From: Serinus canaria
Taxonomy: Eukaryota; Chordata; Aves; Passeriformes; Fringillidae
DNA length: 64,000 bases
Direction of reading: 5' to 3'
Assembly (NCBI RefSeq): GCF_022539315.1
Contig: NC_066316.1
Location: forward strand, 29,823,245-29,887,244
Positions 40,969-51,207 of the stretch are shown here, in pieces. The notes below the pieces were generated by a model that worked only from the letters and a program-made list of their open reading frames with translations, ran no database searches and was not told the origin of the DNA. The stretch's first letter is position 1. Every line of letters starts with the position of its first letter. A program made the translations under genes and the position numbers.

Positions 40969-43195
40969 CTAACTAACAGAAACATCTTTCTCACACACTG
41001 TTCTTGAGAGGAACAGAAAAACAAGGTAGAAAAACAGCACCTGCAAATTGTTTATAGCCAACAGGTTATCACATCTTTACAGCTCCCTAAAATTTCTTAC
41101 AAGCTGCTGTGAGAAACGCTTGCTGTTTGTCTCTCCCTGTCCCATGGCATCCACACTTCGGTGGTCCTTTCCAGAATGAGAAGAAAAAAATACTCTCACT
41201 CTTCCCAAAAAATCTTTCATTGTCTTTAATAAAAATTTGCCTATGTGCAGAAGTGTAACAAGAGTTATTTCCCACTTAGAGCCTACCTGAGCATTAAGTA
41301 GAAGTCAGGTGTTGTAGAAACTATGTGCTGGCTCTGTACACAGGGTTGAAATTCACTTGGTATTGTGCTGTACACAGTCCTTCAGGGAGAAAGTCAGTAC
41401 AAGGAATAAAGAATATTCCTGTTCTAGTAATTCTATACTGTTATTATAGTAACAGTATTACTACTGTTATCCTATATATCTGATTCCACTGTCTTCCCTG
41501 TCAGCCCAGCTAGTGTTGACATTACAGCAGAGGCAGCTTATCCAGCTGGAAAACAAGCTGGCTGCAGGACTATCTATGGAGAAGATACCATGAGAAGAAC
41601 CAGGGTATGAGAAACTGCCAGAGCTCAATGGGAATAAGTTATGTGCCTAAAACTGCCTCCAGAAGAACAATAAATCTTTCAAGTTTGGAAGACTTTCTAT
41701 TATGGAGGACTTCATAGTTCAGCTTTAAGAATGTGACTGTTTCAGCTGAGGGCTTTGCATGTCACAGGTTTGCTTGTTGCACGTTGGTTTCTGTGTTTTT
41801 TTACAGGTGCCTAGAAGAGGATTTGTGAATTCTGATATATTGTCTCTGATATGTGGACAATACTTAGTGTTACAGAAAGATACACCTTTTTGTGCCATGC
41901 ATTCCAGCTCATGTGTAACCTCCTACAATCAGTTTTACCAACCTTACCAACATGGAATTTGCATAGTTTTAAGAAATAAAAATGTAAAAATGTACTGGGA
42001 GCTATGGCTGTGTAATACTGCCTTTCTGTGGAGCTGAGTTTAAAAGTCAGATCAGGTGTACTGGAATCTCTTCTTCTACCCAGTCTGTTTAAAAGCAGGC
42101 ATAAATGGTGTAAAGAGACTGACCAAAAAAGGCAGAGAACTGGATATGCAGCTTTGAAATTAGTTCACGAGAATATCAGAGTCATTCTTTCCATTGTTAT
42201 TTGAACACACTCATTACTGCACAGTACAGTGTATTCTTTGGAAAACGAGTGCATATGGGGGAACAGATTGGACAGTGTTACAGTCTAAAGTTATTTGCTA
42301 TTCACTCTGCAAGGTACAACTGAAAACATAATTCACTTCAGGGATTAACTGAAAGGTGCATATTGCTTGTGTGTGCATTGGCAAGCTGTCGAGGTGCTGC
42401 TGTGAGCTCTTCCCTACCCCTGCTCCCTGGTTCTGAAGTGGGTACTCAATTGTCCTGAAAAGCCTGTGCTGAACTGCAAAAGTCACATATGAAAAGACAA
42501 CGAGATTATTTGATCCACCTCCTTAGCAGTGTTAGATCCCATATTTTATATTATTCAAGGCCTTTTTACTTTTTCCTTTTTTTCTCTCTCTGCACCACTG
42601 TTTGAAGATATTCAATCTTTCTATCCACACAGGACCAAATTCAAGCTTTATGTCTAAACCACGATCAATGTAAACTATATTAGATTTCTAACATGGAAAA
42701 CTGCCAGACTCAGAGGCATTCTCCACACAGTGGGGACCATAAGGAAAGGTTCAGATTTGAATTGCATCTAAAAACTTGCAATCTCTGTTCAAAAACAGAT
42801 GAGTTTGCATCAAGGTTAAATGGAGAAAAAACACTTTAGTTTAGTCACTCCAGAGAGGAAAGCCAACATTTTTCTGGAAAATAAAAGCGATAGCTGGAGC
42901 ATGTGTTGCTGGAGTATCAGTGTGGCCCTGTTGCCCACAATATGGCCAGCAAAGGCCTCCCATGGCAACCAGCCTGCACAACCCTTCCTGCAGACTCCAT
43001 CCCACCCCTTCTTCCAGCGCCCAGTTCATGGCAGTAGCAGCCTCCCCACTATGTCTTGCCAATGAGGCACCACAGCAGCTTCTCCCATTGTTCTGTACTA
43101 ATGACAGATATCAAAATCCCCTCTCTTCTTTACCTATGAACCCCAGCAATGTCCTTCCCACACTGCTCTGCTAACAGCTGTCAGATTTCCACAAT

Positions 43196-43211
43196 ATTAT
43201 CATGATAATAG
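43196..43211. repeat. 16-bp palindrome
   Basis: TATTATCATGATAATA is its own reverse complement. It is AT-rich and could be coincidental. Confidence 0.85.
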
Positions 43212-44792
43212 ATATTCAAATTGTAATCTTCCCATGTTTTCCAAGCAGCCTGCCCTACAATCAGTCCAGGTATAAACAGAGGCAAAGGAATTTAATCTCT
43301 CTAAATGTCATACAAGGCATTTGTACACTGTGATAGCTGGGAAAAAACTCACTTCCCGCTGCTGTGAGTAGATATTTGTTAGTAAAGATATAATTGTGTA
43401 ACTAGGGCTTTTCTCAGCATTAGAAGGAAATTTGGGAGGCATGTCTTCAGTTGATACGTGGAGGATTAATGATCTTGTCCAAAGTGCTTGTAAAAGACTA
43501 GTGTTGAGACAAGCCCAGAACTAAATGAGGCCTCTTTTATTAAGCAAGGCTGCTGTATTTGCACTAGGCAGCACAGCAGAAGAAAGACTTCTCCAACAGC
43601 TCATTTATTTATCTGGCCTAGACATTACTTATTTGTCATGTTTTAATAGGTCTGTGTCGATGACCAGTTCCTTTAGACAAAATGGAAGTTGCATTGTCAT
43701 TTGTTTATAACAGACACACACTGAAAAAACATACAACACAGTTTATGTCAACTGGCAGGTTCTGGCCACCTCTCTCTAGTGAAAGCAGCAGTTTCTTCAA
43801 CCCAGCTATGGAAAATGATGGTTTTGGTGGGGCAGAGGCAGATCTGTGATCTGTTGTACACATTGTTCACTAATTTCAGCAAGGCAGCCCAAGCTTGTCT
43901 ATGTGCTTGTGACACAGCGGCAACAATGCAAGATTGTAAGCTCCAGACTACTTTTAGACTTATCTTGGAAAATGAGGAGTGAAGGGGTGGGGGAGTGTAG
44001 TTTCTGCAGGACACATTTCTGCACTCAGATATGGGCTAAGGTAATCAAATCTCTCTTAGGAAAATTAAGGGCTTCAGGCATCTTGGTGTATTGCCAGGGC
44101 AACCTTTACTTGGACAAAATGCTGCTCCTCGTCCTTACCCTGTGAAAATTTCATCACAAAAGATGATGTTGCAAATTGCTTTATAGGATCACAGACACAC
44201 CTTTATTAACTCTGATTGCCACTGAATTGCAAACTTTTGGCGGTGAGAGTAGGGAGTAGTGAAGCAAGGGTAGAATAAGAAGGAGGCTCCCCAGCCTGGA
44301 GTTTTTATTGTTACAAGTACTCACAGTCAGTGAGAGTTCACGGCTGCTTAGCTGAATGAGCATTTGCAGATTGGTCCCATTATCTGCATACACTTCCTTG
44401 TTCCAAAGAAATCTTGCAAAAAAACACATGCAGGGAAAGCACTGAATTTTCTGTCTTGACTGAAGCAATGCCATCTGCAGAGTTCACCCATCTGCTTATT
44501 GACTTGCTCTTATAAAATAAATGAACTAGCCCATTTAGTTTTTATTTCCTCCTCCTCCTCCCCTTTTTCGCCTCTCTTTGGCAAAAGAAATAACTAATAT
44601 TCAAAGGAAATGAGTTGTGAAACCTCTAACAGGCTGCTAACCATTAGCTTCTATAACCCATGTTGGCAATGCAGTATTCCCGGGGGATGTTCAGCCTCAG
44701 ATGGTCCTCTTAAATGAACAAAAGAGTTTGGGATGTTCACCTCTGTTTGGATGCCCTCAGAGAGCACCACAGCCCTTTATCCTGATGGGGTC

Positions 44793-44816
44793 AGAATATG
44801 GGGTCCCCCATATTCT
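44793..44816. repeat. 11-bp-arm hairpin
   Basis: AGAATATGGGG and CCCCATATTCT are exact reverse complements separated by TC. A CT dinucleotide run follows directly (to about 44827). Confidence 0.93.
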
Positions 44817-46928
44817 CTCTCTCTCTCCCAACTTCTTCAGAGATTTTTGCAGATGCACAGGTATAGTTAGGAGTTGTCTATTTTTACATTCTGTGCCCTC
44901 CCTCAACTCTGCTTCTTGCCAGGCTTCTCCCAAACCTCATTTTTGGCACCATTGTGAGTCTGACCTGAGTTACCAGGACTTCCCCATGAGCTCCCAAAGG
45001 AGATCAGCAGCATGGGCAATTTGAGTCTGCTTCCATTCACTCACTGCTTCTTCAGTTTCCCTGGACTGTGTTCCAGTTGTGAGACAGAATGATGAACAGT
45101 GCACTGCTGAGGTGCTACACAACAGGAGGAAAACATCCAGCATCCGACTTGCTTTTCCACCTCAGTCATGGGTTATCTTGCAATTGACTGTGACCATGCA
45201 TACACACATTCCTACAAAGTCATTGAGAGCCAAGAGAATGGTGCTCACCATGAGACCTAGAAGTTACAACTTGCAGGCAGCTTCTATGCTTAGAGCAATG
45301 ACAACAGTCCTGCTGTTGACTGAAGCACCAGACCAGGTGGACTTTTTTCTGATGCTCTAACCCAGTCACTTTTGTGCCAAGTTACCTCCCAAGAGTCATA
45401 TCTGCAAGTCACCTGGATTTGCTTGCTACTTTTACACTGAATTTTGGCACGTGGGAACCACCACTGGAAGGCAGTAACACTGAAATCCGAGCTCCTCCAA
45501 ACTATGTTAACACCTCTCATGATGGTGGTCTAGGAGGGTACAAAGCTTAAGGTAAAAGCCATTAACAGCTTTGCAAGCCCTTCCCTTGCAGGACAGCTGT
45601 GGGAGTTAGTGCTCAGCCTTTGCTGTCTTCTTTCCCAATACCACATGAGATGGAGGAGGGATCACAAAGAACCATGTGACAGGCTAAGGGGCTGTGGAGA
45701 TTGACTATGCCAGGAACTCTTGTCTTCTTCCAAAACCCCTTTAAAACATAAGGCAGAGGCACATGCACAGAGACCACATGGGCCATGACCCTTCTTTCAT
45801 TCCAGAACACCAAGCACAAAAGCAACTCATGTCCACAGAAAACAAAAATCTTAAAAATCCATACTCCTTTAACTGCTTGTAGCTAACTCATTCACTTACT
45901 CAATCTTTTCTTCCCCTAGATAAGACCCAATCTAACCTCACAAGCTGTTGCTGCAGGGTTTGGAGCTGGAGAACAGATGATAAAAATATGATCCTTTTCA
46001 ATGTTTTTTTGGTGTATTTTGTGTTTTCATTTGTTATCCACAAGGCACTATTCACCCAAGGGGGAAAAAAAAAGCCATCAACCTTCCCTCTGCTTTCCCA
46101 CTGCCAAAATTAATGTGCAGACACATTTTGTCTATACAGGGAAGAGTTAGGTGGGAGCAGCTCTTCCGACATGTTGACTAACAAAACGTGAGTGCTACAC
46201 ACCGTGCATGGAAGGGAGCCCAGTTTGGATTTGGGAGCTGCTCAGTCACATACAAGGCCCTTCATTGCACAACCTGGCACACAGACACACTGCTGTGCAA
46301 CCCAGCTGGGAGACAGGGGAGGCTAACAGCTCCTTGAATTCCCCCCTGTAATCCAGCACAGCCACATTCAGGCAGTAACAGTGGAGAAGGTATGCACTGC
46401 ATGACACCAGATTGATAAAAGTTAAATTAAACTGGTTTGGGAAACAAGTCTCAGGATGATGGGCAAACATTCATCCATATTACTATACACAAATAAAATT
46501 TAATTCCTTCTTTATGACCCAAAAATAAGACTTGACAGTGATGTTTTATCTAACAAAATAACAGATTGTTGCATATTCACTGACTCTGTTACCATGGTGC
46601 TCAGCTATCCTTGAGCATATTATCTGGAAGAATAATGTCCTCTGGGTATCATGGTGGTAAAAGCCAGCCCAGGACTGACATTGTACAAGTCAGTCTTTTT
46701 TTGCAGAGCTGTATTCTGAAATGCTTAGATCATGACACGAATGTCAGCATGAAGGACTGCCGTAAAGCTTCTGGCACTACCAGTGAGGTCACGGTGGAAC
46801 ACAAAGAAAGGCCAGAGTATTTCTTTTTAAAATATTCTGAAGGAAAAATGTTTAATCATCCAGCGACTGCTATGGATGGATGAGGAACAAGGTAGTCAAG
46901 GAAATAGATGCAGAAAAACAGCTGAAAT

Positions 46929-46966
46929 ACCTAGGCTTCTTCCTGATACCTAGGCTTCTTCCTGAT
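46929..46966. repeat. Tandem duplication of a 19-bp unit
   Basis: ACCTAGGCTTCTTCCTGAT occurs twice, back to back and identical. This is a recent local slippage-type duplication. Confidence 0.96.
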
Positions 46967-49079
46967 GAAGACATTTCTCTCGAGCACTGCAGGTACCTCA
47001 GTGAAAAACAGATGATCCCAATGCATATTTTTCCTTGAACATATTACAGCCATTCCACACAGGTATTGTACTCATCACCAGTTATTCATTAAGCAGCATG
47101 ACTAACATCTGTCATGTGGTGTTTGTTCACTCATTATCTGTCCATGGGTAAAGAAGTCTGCTGCAGTGGTATGCAGGTTGTTTTGGTAAAGGTTTTTATT
47201 ATGATTTACTAGGTGTTACTGTACATTCAGAGCATAAAATGTGCTTTTGTAAATACTTAAGCCAAAAGGTATGAACAATCCCATGGAGAATTTTTGAACT
47301 TTCCACAAATGACTCATATAAAATTCTGCATCATCTGCAGACCACCCTTACCCTCTCTGTGTGCACTGGACTGCATCAAGGAAGCAAAACTGCTCATGAT
47401 AGTCAGAACAGGGCACCCCACCCCTCAACTTAGTTAAACCATCCATGGCTGGATGCGTAACACTTGAAGGAATCGTTGTAGGTGTCTAAATTTCAACAGT
47501 TAAAAAATAAATGAAAGATGCAGAGTTGACAGGCATTGAGAACAGTCATCAACCAGCCAAAAATAGGCTTCTAAGTGAAAAATGGCAGAGGCTCGAAGAG
47601 AGGCCCATAGTTCATGCCCAGTATAACATGCAGTCTTTGCCACTACAGGACAGGTTTCTTTTGGTCAAATAATGTCTTTTACTTGCTCCATCTAAAACAT
47701 TTTCTGACATTTATTCCTTCATTCCGGGCTGTCCTAGGAAACATCTGTACAGCAAATGTGTCTTAGACTTACAACTTGGATGAAAGAGATTTCCTTTTGG
47801 ACTGGACAGCCTGAAATAATGTCCTATGCAAATAATACAAATGATTGATACGTGTGGTATTGCTCACCACAGTGCTTTCTGCTGTTTCTCCCTTGATTTT
47901 TAATGAGATTTAAAAGCCTGTGAGTGAATAACCCCAGCCTTTTGATTAACTCAGCTAGCATGAAAAGCTGTGGGGCCTATGTGGCAGGTGCTGTGGGTTG
48001 ACAATAGGGGTACTGTTTAATCCAAGGGAAACAAAGAGGAGAAAAGGGCTATGAATAAAAGGATATAGGATCTTTTCTGAGGTCAGGAGAAGCATTTTAG
48101 ATCAGGAGGTGCAAAGAGAGGCCAGCTACACAAAACATTCCTTCTTGCCACACTACTTGGCCAGCAACATGAAAGTATACCTTGTAATTTGTTCTGCAAA
48201 AGACAATGGAATCAAAGTAAAATATCTAAGTGCCTGAAGTTTGTTGATACTCGGTGGATCACCTCTACTTGCAGGAGTAGCTGATTATGGTTCCTTGGGG
48301 AATAAACTATTCTTCTGGATGTTGCTCCTTACCAGGCTCACCTCTTTTAAACCCAGAGAAACACAAGGAGACAGTCTAACAAGTGCAATAGCATTTCAAC
48401 ACAGGGAAAAATGCTATGTGATTTACAGGCTTGTTTGTTTTTAAATATGGACTGACTCAGTTACTGAGAGTACTAATTATGCAATCAGTGATTGGGAGTT
48501 TAGAGTGGAAAGTAGAAACGTTGAATCAAAATCACAAACAAACTTTCTGTAAAATGCCTGAAAGTGTTTTTGCTCTTGTCTGTGCTCTGCAACTGCAGCG
48601 GGTTCAGGGTCATTCGTGTCATTCCTTGTGCCTTTAAGATACTGTTTCAATGTATAAATGGGCCTTTAGAGACTTAAAGACAGATGGAGGAGAGTACAGT
48701 TTCAAAATTTAATCAAATACCTTTCAGTTACGAAGCACAGATGTTCAGGGTCAGGAACACACAAGTGCAGCATTGCTGTGATGTGTCAGGCTACTGCTGC
48801 CGCTGTTGGAATAACCTAACCACTTGCAGGTGACTCAGAAGAAGGTGCAAGAGCACAAAAAGGAAACTATATCATAATTTGCCTACTGAAAGTTCTTCAG
48901 TTATTTCAGTCATTTGCCATAAGTACTTATATACAATTTTTATTTAAAACAGCAAACGACAGATGCTTCCATTATTAATTTGTGGCCAATGGCTTTTCAA
49001 GTTTTGCTAAGGTCTTGGGCCAAGTGATAACACCTGGGAATAATTTTCATGTGGTAATTGTGCATCATGAAATTCTTCT

Positions 49080-49101
49080 TTTCCTTTTAATTAAAAGGAA
49101 A
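49080..49101. repeat. Perfect 22-bp palindrome centred on TTAATTAA
   Basis: Half-site TTTCCTTTTAA is followed by its exact reverse complement TTAAAAGGAAA with no spacer. It lies about 1.9 kb 5' of the KCNK5 start, in AT-rich DNA. Confidence 0.95.
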
Positions 49102-50650
49102 TTACAGCCTTTCAACTTCATGAAGCATCCCCCATTTTTCCCTTAAAAAAATTAGCATAGTTTATGGCATTTTAAAAATGTTTATTATTATGCTTTTTTT
49201 CTTGCTATTCCCTCTAGCATATATATATATTTAAGATACTGTAGTTTGAAAATTATTTTTTCTATTTAATGCTTCCTTTAAATAACTGCAAAATCCCATG
49301 CAAAGACTGATTACTTAATGTGCTTGTGGATTTCATGATTTCTCCAGTCCTGCTTTTAGGCTGCTAGGAACCTCTTGCAGATGTATTTTTTAATATACAT
49401 TAGTGGAAAGACTGCTTAAGGACCATGTGATTTCCTGGGGGAAATAGCACATGAGTATCCATTGGGCCTGACTCAGTTTTATACAGGTATCTCTAACCAA
49501 AACATGTTCCTCTGCCTTATATGTACTCTCCTTTTTCTTTTCTCACACTCTCTTGCATATTTTCTATCTCTCTCCTTTGTCTTACCTATTCTCATCCATT
49601 CTCCCTCTTCCCATTTCAACTATGTCTGCATGGGCTTATCTCAGCCATTTAGTTTGTGTACTCCAACTGAGTACCTATACAGCCCAAATCTCTTAGTGTT
49701 GATGCAGTTGACATGAACCACTCTACTTTTTGAGAGTTTACTTCCTGTTGTGGGGGCTGAAGGAGAAACAGAACAAGTTGCCCTCACGAAAATGATGTTT
49801 GTAGGATGAACCGTGCCCACACCAGAAGCACTTTGCCAGTGTGCATAACACATCGCTGTATCTCCCTGACCCATTTAACCCCGTTTCCAGCCCCACTTGA
49901 AAACAGAAGGGCAAGGGCTTGTGCGTGGCTGTAAGCAGCCCCTGGAGAAGGCTTCACAAACAGGCGGAGCTTCAAGGGAGCTTCAGCTTGGAAAATGTTT
50001 AGAGCATCTTATGGAAAATCACTACCCGGTGTTTCCAAACACATAGACAGGGACATAGCAATATTTATTGAGGGTACCAAAGGCATGAAAGAAATTGAGA
50101 TGCAGTTTCTGCTCTTAATGAACTGTAATGCCCACGTGTGGACGTCTCAGGGAAGGGGTGAAATCTGCCGACAGACATCTTTTCTCCTCAAAGCTCCTGC
50201 TCAGCTTCCCCCCATGCTTCCACGCATCCAGGAAAGCCACAGACCTAATTTCACAGCCTCCCGGCGTCGAAAACGAGGAATTTCGCTGAACCTGCCAGCA
50301 TGAGGGAACAACTAAAATAAAACTGAGCGGCGTTACCCCTTCTTACCCTGACTCTGGGGAAAACACAGAGAGAAACGCAGGGACGGCTGCGGGCGCAGGG
50401 ACCAACCGCGCTCAGGGGGAAGAGGCCGGGGCCGGGCTGCCCTCCCGGCCCCACACCGGCTCCCGGCAGGCAGGGCGGGAAGAACGGAGGTTGCGGCCCC
50501 GCTCCCCTTCCCCCAGGCGGCCCCTCGGGGGCTGGCGATGGCGACAGCCGGACCCCACCGCCGCCCTCAGCGCCGCGGGGGCCGCCCGCCCCCGGCCGGG
50601 CCGCGGGTCGGGTCCCGGCGCGCCCCGGCGGCCGCTCCCCGGCGGCAGCG

Positions 50651-50660
50651 CCGCATGCGC
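50651..50660. promoter_or_regulatory. NRF1-like motif in the CpG island
   Basis: CCGCATGCGC contains GCATGCGC, most of the palindromic NRF1 consensus GCGCATGCGC common in CpG-island promoters. Position about 365 bp 5' of the KCNK5 ATG fits a promoter role. One site by eye is weak evidence for binding. Confidence 0.35.
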
Positions 50661-50710
50661 GGGCGGGGGGGAAGAGAGGAAGCGGGAGAGCACCAGATTC
50701 AAATCGCCGT

Positions 50711-50840
50711 TCTGGAGGGAGGGGAGAAAACTAGGGGAAGGAGACAGCCCGGGGGGAGTGGAGCAGTGGAGCGGTGCGGAGGAGGGAGGAGGAGAAGAGA
50801 GTGGGAGGGGAGTGTGGAAAGGGGAGTGTGGAAGACTCTA
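50711..50840 (+). repeat. Purine-rich tract in the KCNK5 5' region
   Basis: About 130 bases are dominated by G and A on the plus strand, with many GGAGG/GGGAGGGG steps and a short duplication of GGGGAGTGTGGAA around 50805-50832. Such homopurine stretches can form G-quadruplex or triplex DNA. Location 175-300 bp 5' of the start codon puts it at or near the start site or in the leader. Confidence 0.7.
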
Positions 50841-51015
50841 AGGGAACGCGGCAGAAGCCGGGAGAGAAGGCACGGCAGACGGCCGGTGTAGGCAGAGGTG
50901 TCAGGGGAAGGACAGGGCGGCTTTGGGCACCCACGGCCGCAGTGCGGGGCACCCGCCCCGGCTCGCCCACCCGCCGCGCTCCGCCCGCCCGCCCTCCTTG
51001 CCTGCCGCCAGCACC

Positions 51016-51201
51016 ATGGTGGACAGGGGCCCCTTGCTGACCTCGGCCATCATCTTCTACCTGTCCATTGGGGCGGCGATCTTCGAGGTGCTGGAGGAGC
51101 CCCACTGGCGCTCGGCTACCGACAACTATAAGCGGCAGAAGACGGAGCTGCTCAAGCAGTTCCCTTGCCTGGGCCAAGAGGGTCTGGACAGGATCCTGCA
51201 G
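51016..51201 (+). CDS. KCNK5: KCNK5 (TASK-2) coding exon 1, partial gene
   Basis: This exon encodes the first 62 residues of a two-pore-domain background potassium channel of the plasma membrane, which works as a dimer and is gated by extracellular and intracellular pH and by cell volume. The protein starts MVDRGPLLTSAIIFYLS and continues IGAAIFEVLEEPHW, which I recognise as the near-invariant KCNK5 N-terminus. Residues about 5-27 form the first membrane helix. Residues about 28-62 enter the extracellular cap, and Cys51 (in FPCLGQEGL) sits where K2P channels form the inter-subunit cap disulfide. Only residues about 32-47 diverge from the mammalian sequence I remember. The start is chosen because AGCACCATGG is an excellent Kozak context and gives the family N-terminus. 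The exon ends in phase 0 at CAG|GTAGGT, at the same residue as the human exon boundary as I recall it. The full family protein is about 500 residues, so roughly 88% lies beyond the window. The pore motifs (GYG/GFG) and the C-terminal tail are not here. Confidence 0.96.
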
Positions 51202-51207
51202 GTAGGT
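51202..51207 (+). other. KCNK5: KCNK5 exon 1 splice donor
   Basis: GTAGGT directly follows the CAG codon for residue 62, giving a strong U1-type donor (CAG|GTAGGT). Beyond it the open frame continues but becomes Gly/Ala/Arg-rich and stops resembling KCNK5, which supports the boundary. Confidence 0.9.

Larger units (their letters stand above)
40726..41074 (-). mobile_element. Probable solo LTR of an endogenous retrovirus, minus strand
   Basis: On the minus strand the segment has the order expected of an LTR: a 5' part that could begin TGTGATAACC (about 41074), a TATA box TATAAAAAC (plus 40931-40939), an R-like region, a polyadenylation signal AATAAA (plus 40764-40769), then a short tail that could end at TTTGACA (about 40726). 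The inferred ends give TG...CA. I could not find a convincing target-site duplication, so boundaries are tentative. No gag, pol or env-like reading frames flank it, so if it is an ERV remnant it is a solo LTR. A promoter-bearing non-LTR sequence is the alternative. Confidence 0.45.
41075..50239. other. Intergenic DNA 5' of the KCNK5 CpG island
   Basis: AT-rich sequence with the small palindromes and duplication listed separately, an (AT)6 run at 49219-49230 and a weak exon-like block at 46707-46891. No gene is recognised. The last 1-2 kb could include distal promoter elements of KCNK5, but no specific site stands out. Confidence 0.6.
50538..50891 (+). other. Possible upstream ORF (117 codons) in the KCNK5 leader
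   Basis: An ATG in a strong Kozak context (G at -3, G at +4; GGCGATGGC) opens a 117-codon Arg/Gly-rich frame ending at TAG 50889-50891, 124 bp before the KCNK5 ATG. A second in-frame ATG lies near 50655. If transcription starts 5' of 50538 this frame could reduce KCNK5 translation. If the start lies 3' of it, the ORF is never transcribed in this mRNA. The peptide resembles nothing I know, and its composition is that of generic GC-rich DNA, so I doubt it encodes a functional protein. Confidence 0.25.

Noticed and set aside
44181..44220. GGATCACAGACACACC resembling a CR1 terminus
   Set aside because: The downstream sequence lacks the CR1 blocks seen at 29257 and 56309.
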